Origin: Streptomyces sp. NBC_01445
GTDB lineage: Bacteria; Actinomycetota; Actinomycetes; Streptomycetales; Streptomycetaceae
Reading direction: 5' to 3'
Assembly (NCBI RefSeq): GCF_035918235.1
Contig: NZ_CP109485.1
Location: 8,037,001 to 8,101,000 of the forward strand
Length of the DNA: 64,000 nt
How positions within the stretch are numbered: position 1 is the stretch's first letter; every line of letters begins with the position of its first letter. Below are positions 17,341 through 27,147 of this stretch, one piece after another. Under the pieces are notes generated by a model that was given only the letters and a program-made list of their open reading frames with translations, had not been told where the DNA came from and did not search any database. Made by a program: the position numbers and the translations under genes.

Positions 17341-18462
17341 ATGTCGAAGCTCGGCCATCTCGGCGCCCGGCTCATCCGCGGTGAAGTCGGCTACGACTTC
17401 ATCGGCAAGCGCAAGATCTGGTACGGCATCTCGATCCTGATCACCATCACGGCCATTGTCGGCCTGGCGGTGCGTGGTCTGAACATGGGCATCGAGTTCG
17501 AGGGAGGCGCGGTCTTCACCACCCCGAAGACCAGCGTCTCCGCGGGCACGGCGGAGCGGTCCGCCGAAGCGGCTTCCAGCCACGACGCGATCGTCCAGGA
17601 GCTCGGCACCGGCGGTCTGCGCATCCAGATCTCCGGCGTGGACACCGCGAAGTCCGACCAGATCAAGACCGCACTCTCGAAGGACCTCAACGTCCCCGAG
17701 GCGAAGATCAACGCCGACCTCGTCGGACCCAGCTGGGGCGAGACGATCGCCAACAAGGCATGGACCGGCCTGATCGTGTTCATGATCCTCGTGGTGATCT
17801 ATCTGGCCATCGCCTTCGAGTGGCGCATGGCGATCGCGGCCCTGGTAGCACTGATCCACGACCTCACGATCACGGTCGGGATCTACGCGCTGGTCGGCTT
17901 CGAGGTCACCACGGGCACCATCATCGGTCTGCTGACCATCCTCGGTTACTCGCTCTACGACACGGTGGTCGTCTTCGACTCCTTGAAGGAGGGCACGAAG
18001 GACATCACCAAGCAGACCCGCTTCACGTACAGCGAGGTCGCCAACCGCTCCATCAACGGCACGCTGGTGCGTTCGATCAACACCACGATCGTCGCGCTGC
18101 TGCCGGTGGCGGGCCTGCTGTTCATCGGCGGCGGCTTCCTCGGCGCGGGCATGCTCAACGACATCTCGCTGTCGCTGTTCGTCGGCCTCGCGGCCGGTGC
18201 GTACTCGTCGATCTTCATCGCCACTCCGCTCGTCGCCGACCTCAAGGAACGCGAACCGCAGATCAAGGCCCTGAAGAAGCGCGTGCTCGCCAAGCGCGCG
18301 TCGGCGGCCGCCAAGGGCGAGTCCGCCGAGGCCCCGGAGCCGCAGGACGACGACTACGACGACCCGTCGGACGACGAGGCCGCGACCGCGGTCGTCGGCC
18401 CGCGGCACCAGCCCGCGTCGCGCAACCGGGGCCGCGGGCGGCCCTCGGGGAAGCGTCGATGA
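17341..18462 (+). CDS. secF: Protein translocase subunit SecF
   Basis: A 373-residue partner of SecD. After an N-terminal helix it has the GIEFEGG motif, a short external domain, and five transmembrane segments with the conserved ALIHDLTITVGIYAL (proton-path Asp region) and GYSLYDTVVVFD motifs. The C-terminal tail (acidic, then Arg-rich) is cytoplasmic and not conserved. It starts one base after secD; its stop overlaps the apt ATG (ATGA), linking export and purine salvage genes in one transcript, as in other streptomycetes. Confidence 0.96.
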   Translation: MSKLGHLGARLIRGEVGYDFIGKRKIWYGISILITITAIVGLAVRGLNMGIEFEGGAVFTTPKTSVSAGTAERSAEAASSHDAIVQELGTGGLRIQISGVDTAKSDQIKTALSKDLNVPEAKINADLVGPSWGETIANKAWTGLIVFMILVVIYLAIAFEWRMAIAALVALIHDLTITVGIYALVGFEVTTGTIIGLLTILGYSLYDTVVVFDSLKEGTKDITKQTRFTYSEVANRSINGTLVRSINTTIVALLPVAGLLFIGGGFLGAGMLNDISLSLFVGLAAGAYSSIFIATPLVADLKEREPQIKALKKRVLAKRASAAAKGESAEAPEPQDDDYDDPSDDEAATAVVGPRHQPASRNRGRGRPSGKRR

Positions 18463-18998
18463 CCGACATCAAGGAGCTGCTGCTCAGCCGAATCCGCGAT
18501 GTGCCGGACTACCCGGAGCCGGGTGTGATGTTCAAGGACATCACCCCGCTCCTGGCGGACCCGTCGGCCTTCACGGCACTCACCGACGCCCTCGCGGAGC
18601 TCTGCGTCGCGAACGGCGCCACCAAGGTCGTCGGCCTGGAGGCGCGCGGGTTCATCCTGGGCGCCCCCGTCGCCGTCCGCGCCGGGCTCGGCTTCATCCC
18701 CGTACGCAAGGCCGGCAAGCTCCCCGGGGCGACGCTCAGCCAGTCGTACGACCTGGAGTACGGGTCGGCCGAGATCGAGGTGCACGCCGAGGACCTGGTC
18801 GCGGGTGACCGGGTCATGGTGATCGACGACGTCCTCGCCACCGGTGGTACGGCCGAGGCATCGCTGCGGCTCATCCGGCGCGCGGGCGCCGAGGTCGCCG
18901 GCATCGCCGTCCTGATGGAGCTGGGTTTCCTGAGCGGCCGCGAGCGGCTGCTCCCGGCCCTCGACGGCGCCCCGCTGAACTCACTGCTCATGGTCTGA
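18459..18998 (+). CDS. apt: Adenine phosphoribosyltransferase
   Basis: A 179-residue purine salvage enzyme: adenine + PRPP gives AMP + PPi. The PRPP-binding motif VMVIDDVLATGGTAEA is at residues 119-134, and the N-terminal FKDITPLLADP hood signature is present. The ATG overlaps the secF stop. In streptomycetes apt sits between secF and relA; here a strong terminator (19017-19052) separates it from relA. Confidence 0.97.
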   Translation: MTDIKELLLSRIRDVPDYPEPGVMFKDITPLLADPSAFTALTDALAELCVANGATKVVGLEARGFILGAPVAVRAGLGFIPVRKAGKLPGATLSQSYDLEYGSAEIEVHAEDLVAGDRVMVIDDVLATGGTAEASLRLIRRAGAEVAGIAVLMELGFLSGRERLLPALDGAPLNSLLMV

Positions 18999-19016
18999 AC
19001 ACCTGGTCACAGGCGT

Positions 19017-19052
19017 AAAGGCGGGCCCGGAGGAATCCGGTGCCCGCCTTTT
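19017..19052 (+). terminator. Rho-independent terminator after apt
   Basis: Arms AAAGGCGGGC (19017-19026) and GCCCGCCTTT (19042-19051), with inner CCGG/CCGG pairing, followed by T. This is the most classical intrinsic terminator in the window. Confidence 0.9.
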
Positions 19053-19167
19053 GCGTTTCCGCAGTTGAAAGCCGTCCCACCGGCCGAAGGCGAGGGAGCG
19101 GCCCAGTGTCGATACCATGGGCTCTCCGGGACCTGAACGGGGGACCCGTCGCGCACGAGGAGCGCCG

Positions 19168-21768
19168 TTGCCAGACGAGGCCAAGCCACTCTCCCCCAGC
19201 GCCGAGCGCGTGGGGGTACCCACAGCCGCCAAGCCCGACCAGAAGGCCGACCAGGCCGCGGCTGCCGCAGTCGTGCCCGCGAAGCCCGGGAAGACCGGGC
19301 AGAGCGCCGCCGGCACGCCGGGCGGCAAGGCGGCCGAGCAGCAGCCGCGCCCCAAGCCTCCCGCCGACAAGCGCCCGGCCCCCGGCCCCGAGGCCGCCGC
19401 CCCGGCCCCTGTCGCCCCTGCCGCGCCGCCCACCCCGCCCGTGGTGCGCCCCGCAGCGGGCCAGCCCGCCCGCTCCGGCTCCTCGAACCGCGTCCGCGCC
19501 CGCCTCGCCCGTCTCGGCGTCCAGCGCTCGAACCCGTACAACCCCGTTCTCGAGCCCCTGCTGCGGATAGTGCGCAGCAACGACCCGAAGATCGAGACGT
19601 CCACGCTGCGCCAGGTCGAGCGCGCCTACCAGGTCGCCGAGCGCTGGCACCGCGGTCAGAAGCGCAAGAGCGGCGACCCGTACATCACGCACCCGCTCGC
19701 GGTGACGACGATCCTCGCCGAGCTCGGCATGGACCCCGCGACGCTGATGGCGGGCCTGCTGCACGACACGGTCGAGGACACCGAGTACGGCCTGGACACC
19801 CTGCGCCGCGACTTCGGCGACCAGGTCGCCCTGCTCGTCGACGGCGTCACCAAGCTGGACAAGGTCAAGTTCGGCGAGGCCGCGCAGGCCGAGACCGTCC
19901 GCAAGATGGTCGTCGCGATGGCCAAGGACCCGCGCGTCCTGGTCATCAAGCTCGCCGACCGCCTGCACAACATGCGCACCATGCGGTACCTCAAGCGCGA
20001 GAAGCAGGAGAAGAAGGCCCGCGAGACGCTGGAGATCTACGCCCCGCTGGCGCACCGCCTGGGCATGAACACCATCAAGTGGGAGCTGGAGGACCTCGCC
20101 TTCGCGATCCTCTACCCCAAGATGTACGACGAGATCGTGCGTCTGGTGGCCGAGCGCGCGCCCAAGCGCGACGAGTACCTCGCCATAGTGACCGACGAGG
20201 TGCAGAGCGACCTGCGCGCCGCCCGCATCAAGGCGACCGTCACCGGCCGCCCGAAGCACTACTACAGCGTCTACCAGAAGATGATCGTCCGCGGCCGTGA
20301 CTTCGCGGAGATCTACGACCTGGTGGGCATTCGTGTCCTTGTCGACACGGTGAGGGACTGTTACGCCGCCCTCGGCACGGTGCACGCGCGATGGAACCCG
20401 GTCCCCGGCCGGTTCAAGGACTACATCGCGATGCCCAAGTTCAACATGTACCAGTCGCTGCACACGACGGTGATCGGCCCCAACGGCAAGCCCGTTGAGC
20501 TGCAGATCCGTACGTTCGACATGCACCGCCGCGCCGAGTACGGCATCGCGGCCCACTGGAAGTACAAGCAGGAGGCCGTCGCCGGTGCCTCCAAGGTGCG
20601 CTCCGACGCCCCGAAGAGCACGGGCAAGGACGACCACCTCAACGACATGGCGTGGCTGCGCCAGTTGCTCGACTGGCAGAAGGAGACGGAGGACCCGGGC
20701 GAGTTCCTGGAGTCCCTGCGCTTCGACCTGTCTCGCAACGAGGTCTTCGTCTTCACGCCGAAGGGCGACGTCATAGCGCTGCCGGCCGGTGCGACCCCGG
20801 TGGACTTCTCGTACGCGGTCCACACCGAGGTCGGCCACCGGACCATAGGAGCACGGGTCAACGGGCGGCTCGTTCCGCTCGAATCGACCCTGGACAACGG
20901 CGATTTGGTGGAGGTCTTCACCTCCAAGGCCGAAGGCGCGGGCCCGTCCCGCGACTGGCTCGGCTTCGTCAAGTCGCCCCGGGCGCGCAACAAGATCCGT
21001 GCCTGGTTCTCCAAGGAGCGCCGCGACGAGGCGATCGAGCAGGGCAAGGACGCCATCGTCCGCGCCATGCGCAAGCAGAACCTGCCGATCCAGCGGATCC
21101 TGACGGGCGACTCGCTGGTCACGCTCGCGCACGAGATGCGCTACCCCGACATCTCGTCCCTGTACGCGGCGATCGGCGAAGGCCACGTCACCGCGCAGAG
21201 CGTCGTCCAGAAGCTCGTCCAGGCCCTCGGCGGCGAGGAGGCCGCCAACGAGGACATCGCCGAGAGCGCGCCCCCGTCGCGCGGCCGCTCCAAGCGCCGG
21301 GCGAACGCCGACCCCGGCGTGGTCGTCAAGGGCGTCGAGGACGTGTGGGTCAAGCTGGCCCGCTGCTGCACGCCCGTCCCCGGCGACCCCATCATCGGCT
21401 TCGTCACGCGCGGCAGCGGCGTATCGGTGCACCGCAGCGACTGTGTGAACGTCGAGTCGCTGTCCCGTGAGCCCGAGCGGATCCTCGAGGTCGAGTGGGC
21501 GCCCACGCAGTCCTCGGTCTTCCTCGTCGCCATACAGGTGGAGGCCCTCGACCGCTCTCGGCTGCTCTCGGACGTCACCAGGGTCCTGTCCGACCAGCAC
21601 GTCAACATCCTGTCCGCGGCCGTGCAGACGTCCCGCGACCGGGTGGCCACCTCCCGCTTCACCTTCGAGATGGGCGACCCCAAGCACCTGGGCCACGTCC
21701 TGAAGGCGGTCAGGGGAGTGGAGGGCGTCTACGACGTCTACCGCGTGACGTCGGCGCGCAGACCGTAA
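19168..21768 (+). CDS. relA: Bifunctional (p)ppGpp synthetase/hydrolase (RelA/SpoT family)
   Basis: An 866-residue Rel enzyme that makes and degrades (p)ppGpp and so controls the stringent response and antibiotic onset. Domains in order: a disordered Pro/Ala/Lys-rich N terminus (1 to about 105); HD hydrolase with HDTVED (199-204); synthetase with [13 protein letters not shown] and RFKD (415-418), the RxKD signature of bifunctional Rel rather than ExDD of monofunctional RelA; TGS ([16 protein letters not shown]); a CC/zinc-finger region ([13 protein letters not shown]); and a C-terminal ACT domain. I chose the TTG at 19168 because GAGGAG precedes it by 5 nt and MPDEA is the usual streptomycete start. 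Codons 8-18 coincide with a dispersed palindromic repeat. Confidence 0.96.
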   Translation: MPDEAKPLSPSAERVGVPTAAKPDQKADQAAAAAVVPAKPGKTGQSAAGTPGGKAAEQQPRPKPPADKRPAPGPEAAAPAPVAPAAPPTPPVVRPAAGQPARSGSSNRVRARLARLGVQRSNPYNPVLEPLLRIVRSNDPKIETSTLRQVERAYQVAERWHRGQKRKSGDPYITHPLAVTTILAELGMDPATLMAGLLHDTVEDTEYGLDTLRRDFGDQVALLVDGVTKLDKVKFGEAAQAETVRKMVVAMAKDPRVLVIKLADRLHNMRTMRYLKREKQEKKARETLEIYAPLAHRLGMNTIKWELEDLAFAILYPKMYDEIVRLVAERAPKRDEYLAIVTDEVQSDLRAARIKATVTGRPKHYYSVYQKMIVRGRDFAEIYDLVGIRVLVDTVRDCYAALGTVHARWNPVPGRFKDYIAMPKFNMYQSLHTTVIGPNGKPVELQIRTFDMHRRAEYGIAAHWKYKQEAVAGASKVRSDAPKSTGKDDHLNDMAWLRQLLDWQKETEDPGEFLESLRFDLSRNEVFVFTPKGDVIALPAGATPVDFSYAVHTEVGHRTIGARVNGRLVPLESTLDNGDLVEVFTSKAEGAGPSRDWLGFVKSPRARNKIRAWFSKERRDEAIEQGKDAIVRAMRKQNLPIQRILTGDSLVTLAHEMRYPDISSLYAAIGEGHVTAQSVVQKLVQALGGEEAANEDIAESAPPSRGRSKRRANADPGVVVKGVEDVWVKLARCCTPVPGDPIIGFVTRGSGVSVHRSDCVNVESLSREPERILEVEWAPTQSSVFLVAIQVEALDRSRLLSDVTRVLSDQHVNILSAAVQTSRDRVATSRFTFEMGDPKHLGHVLKAVRGVEGVYDVYRVTSARRP
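19189..19221. repeat. Short dispersed palindromic repeat, copy B (inside relA N-terminal codons)
   Basis: Sequence pattern CTCTCCCCCAGC-GCC-GAGCGCGTGGGGGTACCC. It matches copy C (55924-55963, reverse complement) in the CTCCCCCA, GAGCGTGGG and nGGTnCCCC blocks. It falls in the disordered N-terminal part of relA, where an in-frame insertion would be tolerated. Confidence 0.5.
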
Positions 21769-21777
21769 CCGACAGAC

Positions 21778-21820
21778 ATGGGAAGGGCCCCCGGCGCTCA
21801 GCGCCGGGGGCCCTTCCCAT
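21778..21820. terminator. Strong bidirectional terminator between relA and the DUF349 gene
   Basis: A perfect 20-bp inverted repeat: left arm 21778-21797, TCA loop 21798-21800, right arm 21801-21820. The arms begin ATGGGAAGGG and end CCCTTCCCAT. It lies between convergent genes. Confidence 0.92.
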
Positions 21821-21834
21821 CATGCGATGACTGC

Positions 21835-23067
21835 TCAGCCGCCGAACTCGTGCAGGCCCTTGAGCGCCTGGTCGAGCAGCGCCTGACGGCCGTCGAGCTC
21901 ACGCTCCAGCTTGTCGGCCTTCGCGTTGTTGCCCTGCGCGCGGGCCGTGTCGATCTGGCCCCGCAGCTTGTCGACCGCGGCCTGGAGCTGACCGGTGAGC
22001 CCCTCGGCACGCGCGCGTGCCTCCGGGTTCGTCCGGCGCCACTCGGTCTCCTCGGACTCCTGAAGTGCCCGCTCCACGGCGTGCATCCGGCCCTCGACCT
22101 TCGGACGCGCGTCGCGCGGCACGTGGCCGATGGCCTCCCAGCGCTCGTTGATCGAGCGGAAGGCGGCGCGGGCCGTCTTCAGGTCCCCGATCGGCAGGAG
22201 CTTCTCGGCCTCGTCGGCGAGCTCCTCCTTGAGCTTGAGGTTCTCGCCCTGCTCGGCGTCCCGCTCGGCGAAGACCGAGCTGCGCGCCGCGAAGAACACG
22301 TCCTGGGCGCCGCGGAAGCGGTTCCACAGGTCGTCCTCGTGCTCGCGCTGGGCGCGGCCCGCGGCCTTCCAGTCCGTCATCAGCTCGCGGTACCGGGCGG
22401 CCGTGGTCCCCCAGTCCGTCGAGCCCGACAGCGACTCGGCCTCGGCGACCAGCTTCTCCTTGGCCTGACGGGCATCCTCGCGCTGCGCGTCCAGCGAGGC
22501 GAAGTGCGCCTTGCGGCGCTTCGAGAACGCCGAGCGCGCGTGCGAGAAGCGGTGCCACAGCTCGTCGTCCGACTTGCGGTCCAGACGCGGCAGACCCTTC
22601 CAGGTGTCCACCAGCGCCCGCAGCCGCTCGCCGGCCGCGCGCCACTGCTCGCTCTGGGCCAGCTCCTCGGCCTCGGTGACCAGGGCCTCCTTGGCGTGCC
22701 GCGCCTCGTCGGACTGCTTCGCCTTCTGGACCTTGCGCTCCTCGCGGCGCGCGTCGACGGTCTCGACGAGCTTGTCCAGGCGCTTGCCCAGAGCCTCCAG
22801 ATCGCCGACGGCGTGCGCATCGGTCACCTGCTCGCGCAGGTGCTCGATGGCGGTCGTGGCGTCCTTCGCCGACAGGTCGGTCGTCTGCACCCGGCGCTCG
22901 AGGAGCCCGATCTCGACGACCAGGCCGTCGTACTTGCGCTTGAAGTAGGCGAGGGCCTCGTCGGGAGAACCTGCCTGCCACGAACCGACTTCACGCTCGC
23001 TGCCGTCGGCCGAACGCACGTACACGGTCCCCGTCTCATCGACGCGGCCCCACGGGTCGCTGCTCAC
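21835..23067 (-). CDS. DUF349-repeat coiled-coil protein
   Basis: A 410-residue, highly charged, helical cytoplasmic protein with three DUF349 repeats, each ending in a W-K/E-x-x-G plus basic/acidic block (WKGLPRLDRKSDDELWHRF; WKAAGRAQREHEDDLWNRF; WEAIGHVPRDARPKVEGRM). It begins with a small beta-rich region (MSSDPWGRVDETGTVYVRSADGSEREVGSWQ) that may be a separate fold and ends in a coiled coil. The function of DUF349 proteins is not established; a helical scaffold is a guess. GTG start at 23067. The downstream terminator is shared with relA. No membrane segment. Confidence 0.88.
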   Translation of the reverse strand: MSSDPWGRVDETGTVYVRSADGSEREVGSWQAGSPDEALAYFKRKYDGLVVEIGLLERRVQTTDLSAKDATTAIEHLREQVTDAHAVGDLEALGKRLDKLVETVDARREERKVQKAKQSDEARHAKEALVTEAEELAQSEQWRAAGERLRALVDTWKGLPRLDRKSDDELWHRFSHARSAFSKRRKAHFASLDAQREDARQAKEKLVAEAESLSGSTDWGTTAARYRELMTDWKAAGRAQREHEDDLWNRFRGAQDVFFAARSSVFAERDAEQGENLKLKEELADEAEKLLPIGDLKTARAAFRSINERWEAIGHVPRDARPKVEGRMHAVERALQESEETEWRRTNPEARARAEGLTGQLQAAVDKLRGQIDTARAQGNNAKADKLERELDGRQALLDQALKGLHEFGG

Positions 23068-23201
23068 AGCGCCTCCTCCACATGATGCCTGCGGGGCGCC
23101 TTGGGCCCCCGGGCATCGTCCACAGTTTCGTCACGGCCAACATAGGCGACCGGCGGGGCGGCTGTCCGCATCCCGCGCGACCGAAATTTCACCGCCGGCG
23201 G

Positions 23202-24014
23202 TCAGGATTTCTTCACGGTCGCCTTGTCGATCACGACGGTGGCGTTCGGGGCGCCGTCACCCTGCCCGGTGCTCTCACCTGCGGCGGCGATCTTCTTGAG
23301 CACCTTCATGCCGGAATCGGAAATGGTCCCGAACGGTGTGTAGCTCGGCGGCAACTGACTGTCCTGGTACACGAGGAAGAACTGGCTGCCGCCGGTGTGC
23401 TTCTGGCCCGTGTTCGCCATCGCGATCGTGCCCGCCGGATACACGTTCCCCTTCAGGCTTTTGTCCTTCAGGTTCTCGTCCGGGATCGTGTAGCCCGGGC
23501 CGCCCGCGCCGGTGCCCTTCGGGTCGCCGCACTGCAGGACGTAGATCCCGTTGGTGGTGAGCCGGTGGCACTTCGTGTGGTCGAAGAAGCCCTTGCCGGC
23601 GAGGAAGTCGAAGGAGTTGACCGTGTGCGGAGCCTCCTTCGCCTTGAGGCCGATGCCGATGTCGCCGCACGTCGTCGCGAGGTTCATCGTGTAGCCGGCC
23701 GACTTGTCGATGGTGAGCGCCGGCTCCTTCTTCCAGCTGAGCGGCTTCACCTTGCCCGCGGCGGGCTTCTCGCACGGGTCGGCGGCCTTGGAGGGGCTCG
23801 CGCTCGGCTTGGAGGCCGCGGAGTCCTTCTTGTCCTTGCCGTCGAAGGCCCCGGCGGCGAACGCGCCGGCGCCCGCCACCACGACCACGGCCAACGCCGA
23901 CGCGATCACCGTGTTGCGTGTGCGCGCCCTGCGCCGCGCCGACTCCCGCCGCTGCTGCTGCCGCAAGAACTTCTCCCGGGCGAGCTGCCGCCGCCGCTGA
24001 TCGTTGCTGACCAC
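23202..24014 (-). CDS. Membrane-anchored cyclophilin-type peptidyl-prolyl isomerase
   Basis: A 270-residue protein: a short Arg/Gln-rich cytoplasmic N terminus, one transmembrane helix (about 35-56, TVIASALAVVVVAGAGAFAAGAF), a Ser/Lys/Pro linker, then a cyclophilin domain outside the membrane. Catalytic-site pieces are visible: CHRLTTNGIYVLQCGDP (the HR arginine kept; QGGD reads QCGD) and GGSQFFLVYQD. It should catalyse cis-trans proline isomerisation in exported proteins. The position between relA and hisS matches other streptomycetes. The GTG at 24014 is used. The extra cysteines (C in DPCEKP, TTCGDI, KCHRL, LQCGD) could form disulphides, which I have not tested. Confidence 0.92.
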   Translation of the reverse strand: MVSNDQRRRQLAREKFLRQQQRRESARRRARTRNTVIASALAVVVVAGAGAFAAGAFDGKDKKDSAASKPSASPSKAADPCEKPAAGKVKPLSWKKEPALTIDKSAGYTMNLATTCGDIGIGLKAKEAPHTVNSFDFLAGKGFFDHTKCHRLTTNGIYVLQCGDPKGTGAGGPGYTIPDENLKDKSLKGNVYPAGTIAMANTGQKHTGGSQFFLVYQDSQLPPSYTPFGTISDSGMKVLKKIAAAGESTGQGDGAPNATVVIDKATVKKS

Positions 24015-24230
24015 CGGGTCTACTCCTCGTACGTCGCGAGACCTGATTCCGAACCGATCCGAAGTGATTCGAACGGGACGAACCGGGTCTGAACTGGACC
24101 TGTTACGACCGCCTGCTGTGTGCCCCGTACCGTATATGGGTTAGCTGTGGAATCGGCAGCGCCGGTAGGCTCTGATCTGCCGCATTCTTCTGCGGACACA
24201 CTTCCGCCGGACGACATACGAAGGACGATC
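24015..24230. other. Divergent intergenic region, cyclophilin / metallo-hydrolase
   Basis: 216 nt with no gene. On the plus strand TAGGCT (24166-24171) could be a -10 for the hydrolase-hisS operon, with TTAGCT 19 nt upstream as a weak -35. A small hairpin CCGCA/TGCGG follows. Nothing else is recognisable. Confidence 0.3.
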
Positions 24231-24941
24231 GTGCTGATTGCCGGGTTCCCCGCCGGGGCCTGGGGCACCAACTGTTACCTGGTTGCCCCCGCCGCGGGTG
24301 AGGAGTGCGTGATCATCGACCCCGGCCACCAGGCCACCCAGGGAGTCGAGGACGCGCTCAAGAAGCATCGGCTCAAGCCGGTCGCCGTCATCCTCACGCA
24401 TGGCCACATCGACCACGTCGCCTCCGTCGTCCCCGTGTGCGGGGCCCATGACGTCCCGGCGTGGATCCACCCCTCCGACCGCTACATGATGAGCGATCCG
24501 GAGAAGGCGCTCGGCCGCTCCATCGGCATGCCGCTGATGGGTGAGCTGACCGTGGGGGAGCCCGACGACGTGCGGGAGCTGAGCGACGGCGCCGAACTGA
24601 AGCTGGCGGGTCTCGACCTGACCGTGGCGCACGCGCCGGGTCATACCAAGGGGTCGGTGGCCTTCACGATGCCCGAGAGCGCGGACATCCCGTCCGTGTT
24701 CTTCTCCGGGGATCTGCTCTTCGCCGGCTCCATCGGACGCACCGATCTGCCCGGTGGCTCCATGGACGACATGCTCGAATCGCTGGCACGCGTGTGCCTG
24801 CCGCTCGACGACCGGACCGTGGTGCTCTCCGGGCACGGCTCCCAGACGACCATCGGCCAGGAACGCGCCACCAACCCGTATCTGCGGCAGGTGGCCGCCG
24901 GCCAGGGAACCTCCTTCGAGGCTCCCCGACGAGGAATGTGA
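24231..24941 (+). CDS. Metallo-beta-lactamase-fold hydrolase (glyoxalase II-like)
   Basis: A 236-residue MBL-fold enzyme. The dinuclear metal motif HGHIDH is present (THGHIDHVAS), with later ligands in APGHTKGS, FSGDLLF and SGHGSQT, the pattern of hydroxyacylglutathione-hydrolase-like proteins. Streptomycetes use mycothiol rather than glutathione, so a thioester of mycothiol is one possible substrate, but nothing in the sequence shows it. The GTG at 24231 has AAGGA 5 nt upstream; the in-frame upstream extension lacks conservation features. It precedes hisS by 12 nt and is likely co-transcribed with it. Confidence 0.9.
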   Translation: MLIAGFPAGAWGTNCYLVAPAAGEECVIIDPGHQATQGVEDALKKHRLKPVAVILTHGHIDHVASVVPVCGAHDVPAWIHPSDRYMMSDPEKALGRSIGMPLMGELTVGEPDDVRELSDGAELKLAGLDLTVAHAPGHTKGSVAFTMPESADIPSVFFSGDLLFAGSIGRTDLPGGSMDDMLESLARVCLPLDDRTVVLSGHGSQTTIGQERATNPYLRQVAAGQGTSFEAPRRGM

Positions 24942-24953
24942 CGAGAGACTTCC

Positions 24954-26216
24954 GTGAGCACCTTTCAGGCCCCCAAGGGCACGTACGACCTGCTTCCCCC
25001 CGACTCCGCGACGTACCTCGCGGTGCGCGACGCCATTTCCACCCCGCTGAGGAACTCCGGCTACGGCTACGTCGAGACGCCCGGCTTCGAAAACGTCGAG
25101 CTGTTCGCGCGTGGTGTCGGTGAGTCCACCGACATCGTCACCAAGGAGATGTACGCCTTCGAGACCAAGGGCGGTGACAAGCTCGCCCTGCGCCCCGAAG
25201 GCACCGCGTCCGTGCTGCGCGCCGCCCTGGAGGCCAACCTCCACAAGGCCGGCAACCTCCCGGTCAAGCTCTGGTACTCGGGCTCGTACTACCGCTATGA
25301 GCGCCCCCAGAAGGGCCGTTACAGGCACTTCTCGCAGGTCGGCGCCGAGGCGATCGGCGCGGAGGACCCGGCGCTCGACGCCGAGCTGATCATCCTGGCC
25401 GACCAGGCGTACCGCTCGCTCGGGCTGCGCGACTTCCGCATCCTGCTGAACTCGCTCGGCGACAACGAGTGCCGGCCCGTCTACCGCGCGGCGCTCCAGG
25501 ACTTCCTGCGCGGCCTCGACCTCGACGAGGACACCCTGCGCCGCGCCGAGATCAACCCGCTGCGCGTCCTCGACGACAAGCGCCCCGACGTCCAGAAGCA
25601 GCTCGTCGGCGCGCCCTCGCTGCGCGACTACCTGTGCGACGGCTGCAAGGCGTACCACGAGCAGGTCCGTGAACTCCTGACCGCCGAGGGCGTCGCCTAC
25701 GAGGACGACGAGAAGCTGGTCCGCGGGCTCGACTACTACACGCGCACCACGTTCGAGTTCGTCCACGACGGTCTCGGCTCGCAGTCCGCGGTGGGCGGCG
25801 GCGGCCGCTACGACGGCCTGTCCGAGATGATCGGCGGCCCGTCGCTGCCGTCCGTCGGCTGGGCGCTCGGCGTCGACCGCACGGTCCTGGCGCTGGAGGC
25901 GGAGGGCGTGGAGCTCGAACTCCCCTCCACCACCAGCGTGTTCGCGGTGCCGCTCGGCGACGAGGCGCGCCGCGTCCTCTTCTCGAAGGTCACGGAGCTG
26001 CGCCGGGCCGGCGTCTCCGCCGACTTCTCGTACGGCGGCAAGGGCCTCAAGGGCGCGATGAAGAACGCGAACCGCAGCGGCGCCCGCTTCACCATCGTCG
26101 CCGGCGAACGCGACCTCGCCGACGGCGTCGTCCAGCTCAAGGACATGGAGTCGGGCGAGCAGGACGCGGTGGCGGTCGAGGAGATCGTGGCTGTCCTGAA
26201 GGGCAAGCTGGCGTAG
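24954..26216 (+). CDS. hisS: Histidyl-tRNA synthetase
   Basis: A 420-residue class II synthetase charging tRNA-His. Motif 2 ([26 protein letters not shown]), the histidine-specific stretch [15 protein letters not shown], and motif 3 ([15 protein letters not shown] ... GWALGVDR) are all intact, followed by the anticodon-binding domain. GTG start. It follows the MBL hydrolase closely and ends at a strong terminator. Confidence 0.98.
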   Translation: MSTFQAPKGTYDLLPPDSATYLAVRDAISTPLRNSGYGYVETPGFENVELFARGVGESTDIVTKEMYAFETKGGDKLALRPEGTASVLRAALEANLHKAGNLPVKLWYSGSYYRYERPQKGRYRHFSQVGAEAIGAEDPALDAELIILADQAYRSLGLRDFRILLNSLGDNECRPVYRAALQDFLRGLDLDEDTLRRAEINPLRVLDDKRPDVQKQLVGAPSLRDYLCDGCKAYHEQVRELLTAEGVAYEDDEKLVRGLDYYTRTTFEFVHDGLGSQSAVGGGGRYDGLSEMIGGPSLPSVGWALGVDRTVLALEAEGVELELPSTTSVFAVPLGDEARRVLFSKVTELRRAGVSADFSYGGKGLKGAMKNANRSGARFTIVAGERDLADGVVQLKDMESGEQDAVAVEEIVAVLKGKLA

Positions 26217-26236
26217 CCGGGCCTCAGGAGCAGGCG

Positions 26237-26268
26237 AAGGAGCGGGGCACGCGCGTGCCCCGCTCCTT
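26237..26268 (+). terminator. hisS terminator
   Basis: Arms AAGGAGCGGGGCAC (26237-26250) and GTGCCCCGCTCCTT (26255-26268) with GCGC between: a perfect palindrome followed by a short T-rich stretch. Confidence 0.88.
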
Positions 26269-26433
26269 GTCTGTTCGTGCCGTGTGTCGTCATGTCAGGG
26301 AGCGCCCCGTCGGAGCGAACGCTTCGGGACCGTCGGCCGTACTTGCTTATGTCCATCGAACGGTGGACACACAGGAGCGTGCGGCAGAATGAGGCTGCCA
26401 GCAGGCCACCACCTCAAGCGACGGAACGGCGTG

Positions 26434-27078
26434 ATGAGCAAGACGACCACGGCAAGCGACAGCGCCTCTTCCACCGGCGGCGACGGAGCGGGCGCTCCCC
26501 GCAGTGCCGGGGGTTCCCTGGGTTTCGCGCTGCTTCTGGTGATCACCGGTGCGGCGGGGCTGCTCGCGGCGTGGGTCATCACGATCGACAAGTTCAAGCT
26601 GCTCGAGGACCCGAACTTCACGCCGGGCTGCAGTCTGAACCCGGTCGTGTCGTGCGGGAACATCATGAAGAGCGAGCAGGCGTCGGTGTTCGGGTTCCCG
26701 AACCCGATGCTGGGGCTCGCGGCCTACGCGGTCGTGATCTGTGTGGGGATGAGCCTGCTGGGGCGGGCGAGCTTCCCGCGCTGGTACTGGCTGACGTTCA
26801 ACGCGGGCACGCTGTTCGGGGTCGGGTTCTGCACATGGCTGCAGTTCCAGTCGCTGTACCGGATCAACTCGCTGTGCCTGTGGTGCTCTTTGGCGTGGGT
26901 CGCCACGATCGTCATGTTCTGGTACGTGACGTCGTTCAACGTGCGCAACGGGTTCCTGCCCGCGCCGTCGTGGCTGCGGTCGTTCTTCGGCGAGTTCACG
27001 TGGGTTCTTCCCGTGCTGCACGTCGGGATCATCGGGATGCTGATCCTGACCCGCTGGTGGGACTTCTGGACCAGCTGA
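26434..27078 (+). CDS. Vitamin K epoxide reductase (VKOR) family membrane protein
   Basis: A 214-residue four- to five-helix membrane protein. It has the two VKOR cysteine pairs: a loop pair (CSLNPVVSC) and the CxxC of the active-site helix (LCLWC). Bacterial VKORs reoxidise DsbA-like proteins using quinone, so it probably supports disulphide formation in exported proteins. There is no fused thioredoxin domain here, so the partner is elsewhere. The Ser/Gly-rich N terminus before the first helix is not conserved. The start is ATG 26434 (a GTG directly before it is possible). It is a single gene after the hisS terminator. Confidence 0.92.
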   Translation: MSKTTTASDSASSTGGDGAGAPRSAGGSLGFALLLVITGAAGLLAAWVITIDKFKLLEDPNFTPGCSLNPVVSCGNIMKSEQASVFGFPNPMLGLAAYAVVICVGMSLLGRASFPRWYWLTFNAGTLFGVGFCTWLQFQSLYRINSLCLWCSLAWVATIVMFWYVTSFNVRNGFLPAPSWLRSFFGEFTWVLPVLHVGIIGMLILTRWWDFWTS

Positions 27079-27117
27079 GCCGCGGCCGGGGTCCCTGCTT
27101 CACGGGGCCGGGCGGGA

Positions 27118-27140
27118 TTGTCAGTGGGGTGACATAGGGT
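27118..27140 (+). promoter_or_regulatory. DNA-damage (RecA-NDp/PafBC-type) promoter of rarA
   Basis: TTGTCAGTG (27118-27126), exactly 8 nt, then TAGGGT (27135-27140): a perfect match to tTGTCRgtg-N8-TAnnnT. The GTG start at 27148 is 7 nt past the -10 with no ribosome-binding site, so the mRNA is probably leaderless. Confidence 0.85.
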
Positions 27141-27147
27141 TTTCGAC